Shown here: positions 62,437 through 64,000 of the stretch, one piece after another | Layout of the letters: every line of letters starts with the position of its first letter | How positions within the stretch are numbered: the first letter of the stretch is position 1 | NCBI GenBank assembly: GCA_016219545.1 | Contig: JACRMH010000041.1 | Location: 1 to 64,000 of the forward strand | Origin: Chloroflexota bacterium | Lineage (GTDB): Bacteria > Chloroflexota > Anaerolineae > Anaerolineales > Villigracilaceae | Direction of reading: 5' to 3' | Length of the DNA stretch: 64,000 nt | Translations under genes and position numbers: made by a program | The notes under the pieces: model-generated | Databases searched by the model: none | What the model was told of the DNA's origin: nothing | The model's input: only the letters and a program-made list of their open reading frames with translations

Positions 62437-63885
62437 TTATTCGACGGGCAGTGTTTGAATGTAAGCGAGGATGTCGAGCAGATCCTGGAGAGTCCAGTCC
62501 ATGTGACGTCCTGCGGTCATCGCTTCACCGGGTTGACCGTTCTGAAGTTTATTCAAGACTTCCCATGGGTTGTCAGCAGCAACGGTTCCAACAAATTCGA
62601 AACCTTCGCCATCATCGAAGTCCAGCGCTTTGCCGTCTTCGGCATGGCAGGCCTGACAGTTGCTTTCATAGAGAACTTTACCGTTTTCTGCATCGCCGTT
62701 GACAGTCTTGTCATCGTTGATGTAAGGAGCCATATCTTCAACTTGTTGAATGAAGGCGACCAAAGCATTTAACTGGTCATCGTTCAAGTAGGAGGAGAAG
62801 TCGTGGTCGCCGGTCTTCATCGCGGTCAACAGCTCTTCAGGAGTCTTGCCAGCGGAGGAAATAACGCCCGGGAAACCAGTGAGATGTGAGCCTGAACCAT
62901 AACGGCCTTCCACACCCTTGAAATCCCAACCGTGACATTCCTTGCAGCGCCAGGTGTCATTGCCAGTGCGGGTGTTGGTGGTTTGAGTTGCCCACAAAGG
63001 TTGGTCTGTGGTCATGTCATCTGCACCGGTGGCTGCGATCCAATTGTCATAAAGGCGTCCGCCTTCGGCGACAGGGCTGGATGTGGGCAGGGTCTGGGCA
63101 TAAGCCAGCAGGTCAATGTATTCCTGATCGGTCATACCGAGGTCAACAAGCGCAGGCATGTCAGCAACGCCGGGCTGTCCGAAGCGGGCCTTGTGGACGA
63201 ATTCCCAGGGATTGTCAGTTGCAATAGTGCCGTAATATTCTGGACCAGAATCATCAGCGAAGTTAAGCACAAGACCTTCGGGGCCGTGACAGTCAGTGCA
63301 GTTTTCGGTATAGATCGTTTCGCCAGTGGCCGCATCGCCGCCGACAGCAGCTTTGTCCGTGATGAATGCAGCGGAGTCGAGCATGTTTTCGCTGAGGAAG
63401 AGGGCAATATCGGTCAAAGCCTGATCGTCCATGTAAGCAGAGAAATCATGGTCGCCAGTCTTAAGAGCAGCCAAAATTTCATTCGGATCGGTTCCAGCGA
63501 CCTGAATAACACCCACAAAACCAGTGGCATGTGAGCCGCCACCGTATGCGCCGTCTTTGCCGAGATAATCCCAGCCATGGCATTCCTTACAGCGCCATGT
63601 AGCAGCGCCGCTGCGGGTATTGGTGGTTTGAGTTGCCCACAACGCCTGGTCGCCTTCGGGAGCATCCACGCCGAGGACTTTTGTCCATTCATCATAGAGC
63701 AGTCCGCCGCGAATGGGGTCGCCGCTTAAAGTAACAGGTGCCTCAGTTGCAACAACGGGAGCTTCGGTTACAACGACCGGGGCTTCGGTCTGTACAGGAG
63801 CTTCGGTTGCTTTTCCTCCGCAGGCTGCTACTACCAGCATGAGGCCTAAAACAATAACGAAAAGAGATAAAACACGTTTGTTCAT
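62437..63885 (-). CDS. Tetraheme cytochrome c lipoprotein with internal duplication
   Basis: 482 residues. A lipoprotein signal ends VAACGGK (Cys-22), followed by a TEAPV linker (27-52). Two homologous halves (about 55-268 and 272-482) each carry a CKECHGWD haem site (C99-H103; C314-H318) and a second site (CTDCH at 196-200; CQACH at 410-414). Shared blocks include GSHxTGF, TGDHDFSxY and ADNPWE. It is the first gene of the redox operon, with AAGGAG before the ATG, and would be anchored outside the membrane as the electron entry or exit subunit. Confidence 0.9.
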   Translation of the reverse strand: MNKRVLSLFVIVLGLMLVVAACGGKATEAPVQTEAPVVVTEAPVVATEAPVTLSGDPIRGGLLYDEWTKVLGVDAPEGDQALWATQTTNTRSGAATWRCKECHGWDYLGKDGAYGGGSHATGFVGVIQVAGTDPNEILAALKTGDHDFSAYMDDQALTDIALFLSENMLDSAAFITDKAAVGGDAATGETIYTENCTDCHGPEGLVLNFADDSGPEYYGTIATDNPWEFVHKARFGQPGVADMPALVDLGMTDQEYIDLLAYAQTLPTSSPVAEGGRLYDNWIAATGADDMTTDQPLWATQTTNTRTGNDTWRCKECHGWDFKGVEGRYGSGSHLTGFPGVISSAGKTPEELLTAMKTGDHDFSSYLNDDQLNALVAFIQQVEDMAPYINDDKTVNGDAENGKVLYESNCQACHAEDGKALDFDDGEGFEFVGTVAADNPWEVLNKLQNGQPGEAMTAGRHMDWTLQDLLDILAYIQTLPVE

Positions 63886-64000
63886 ATTACATTCTCCTTG
63901 TGAAATATTGAATTAATATATTAAGTACAGCCGTAAATATTAATCTTTGCCTAAGATACCACCCATGTGCGTCCAAGAACTGTCTTGCTTTGTCTCAATT
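63886..64000. promoter_or_regulatory. Upstream region of the redox operon
   Basis: AT-rich on the minus strand, with TTAATATATTAATTCAAT (about 63910-63927) that could supply a -10 element close to the start. I cannot assign a -35 with confidence. Confidence 0.3.

Noticed and set aside
1..64000. CRISPR array, tRNA or rRNA genes
   Set aside because: I saw no regularly spaced direct repeats, no tRNA-like cloverleaf with a TTCGANNC arm outside coding regions, and no rRNA signature. Short structured RNAs could still be missed by eye.

Overview
The window looks like chromosomal DNA from a member of the Chloroflexota, most likely class Anaerolineae. This is inferred from overall gene content: lipoproteins with proline/threonine-rich TEAPV linkers, a bacterial alpha-2-macroglobulin, a SUI1-type factor, an alternative-complex-III-like redox operon, and many short palindromic intergenic repeats. 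I recognised no 16S rRNA gene, tRNA, CRISPR array or phage module.

Layout. 1-1400: tail of an IS transposase, an AT-rich orphan membrane protein and repeats. 1413-3636: lysS and greA. 4094-6947: a putative arsenic operon (arsR, arsM, ECF sigma factor, AhpD-like CxxC protein, two small membrane proteins) with two copies of the same operator-like dyad, closed by a terminator. 6991-12285: TetR regulator with a perfect palindromic operator, an extended SDR, a DegV protein, an M48 protease, a tandem GNAT and a DUF35 protein. 12443-22591: an Rhs remnant, a PBP1C-like transglycosylase/transpeptidase, a metallo-beta-lactamase-fold hydrolase, a SUI1 factor and a 1969-residue alpha-2-macroglobulin. 23002-25563: a polytopic membrane protein, a zinc-finger anti-sigma factor and its ECF sigma factor. 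25564-27996: repeats and decayed beta-propeller lipoprotein genes.

27997-48198 is a surface-glycan cluster. It has three converging or diverging operons: two GT4 enzymes plus a WbaP-type initiating phosphosugar transferase (+); a Wzm/Wzt ABC exporter, hexapeptide acyltransferase, asparagine-synthase-like amidotransferase, GT4 and methyltransferase (-); and GT4, second amidotransferase, GT4 and GT2 (+). It ends with an O-antigen-ligase/polymerase-like protein carrying a C-terminal TPR domain. Together they can start, extend, decorate, export and attach or polymerise a polysaccharide.

48371-53077 is a complete branched-chain amino acid (or amide/urea-type) ABC importer, livFGMH plus a binding lipoprotein, followed by an OmpR-type regulator and a large sensor kinase. 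56879-63885 is an operon for a periplasmic electron-transfer complex: tetraheme and diheme cytochromes c, Tat-exported molybdopterin-type subunit, four-cluster ferredoxin subunit, NrfD-type membrane subunit and a small membrane protein. Its NrfD gene is broken by an exact 50-bp tandem duplication.

The features of most interest are that duplication, the Asn at the usual molybdenum-ligand position, the sigma/AhpD-containing ars operon with paired operators, an uncharacterised module inserted in Wzt, and several families of dispersed hairpin repeats.
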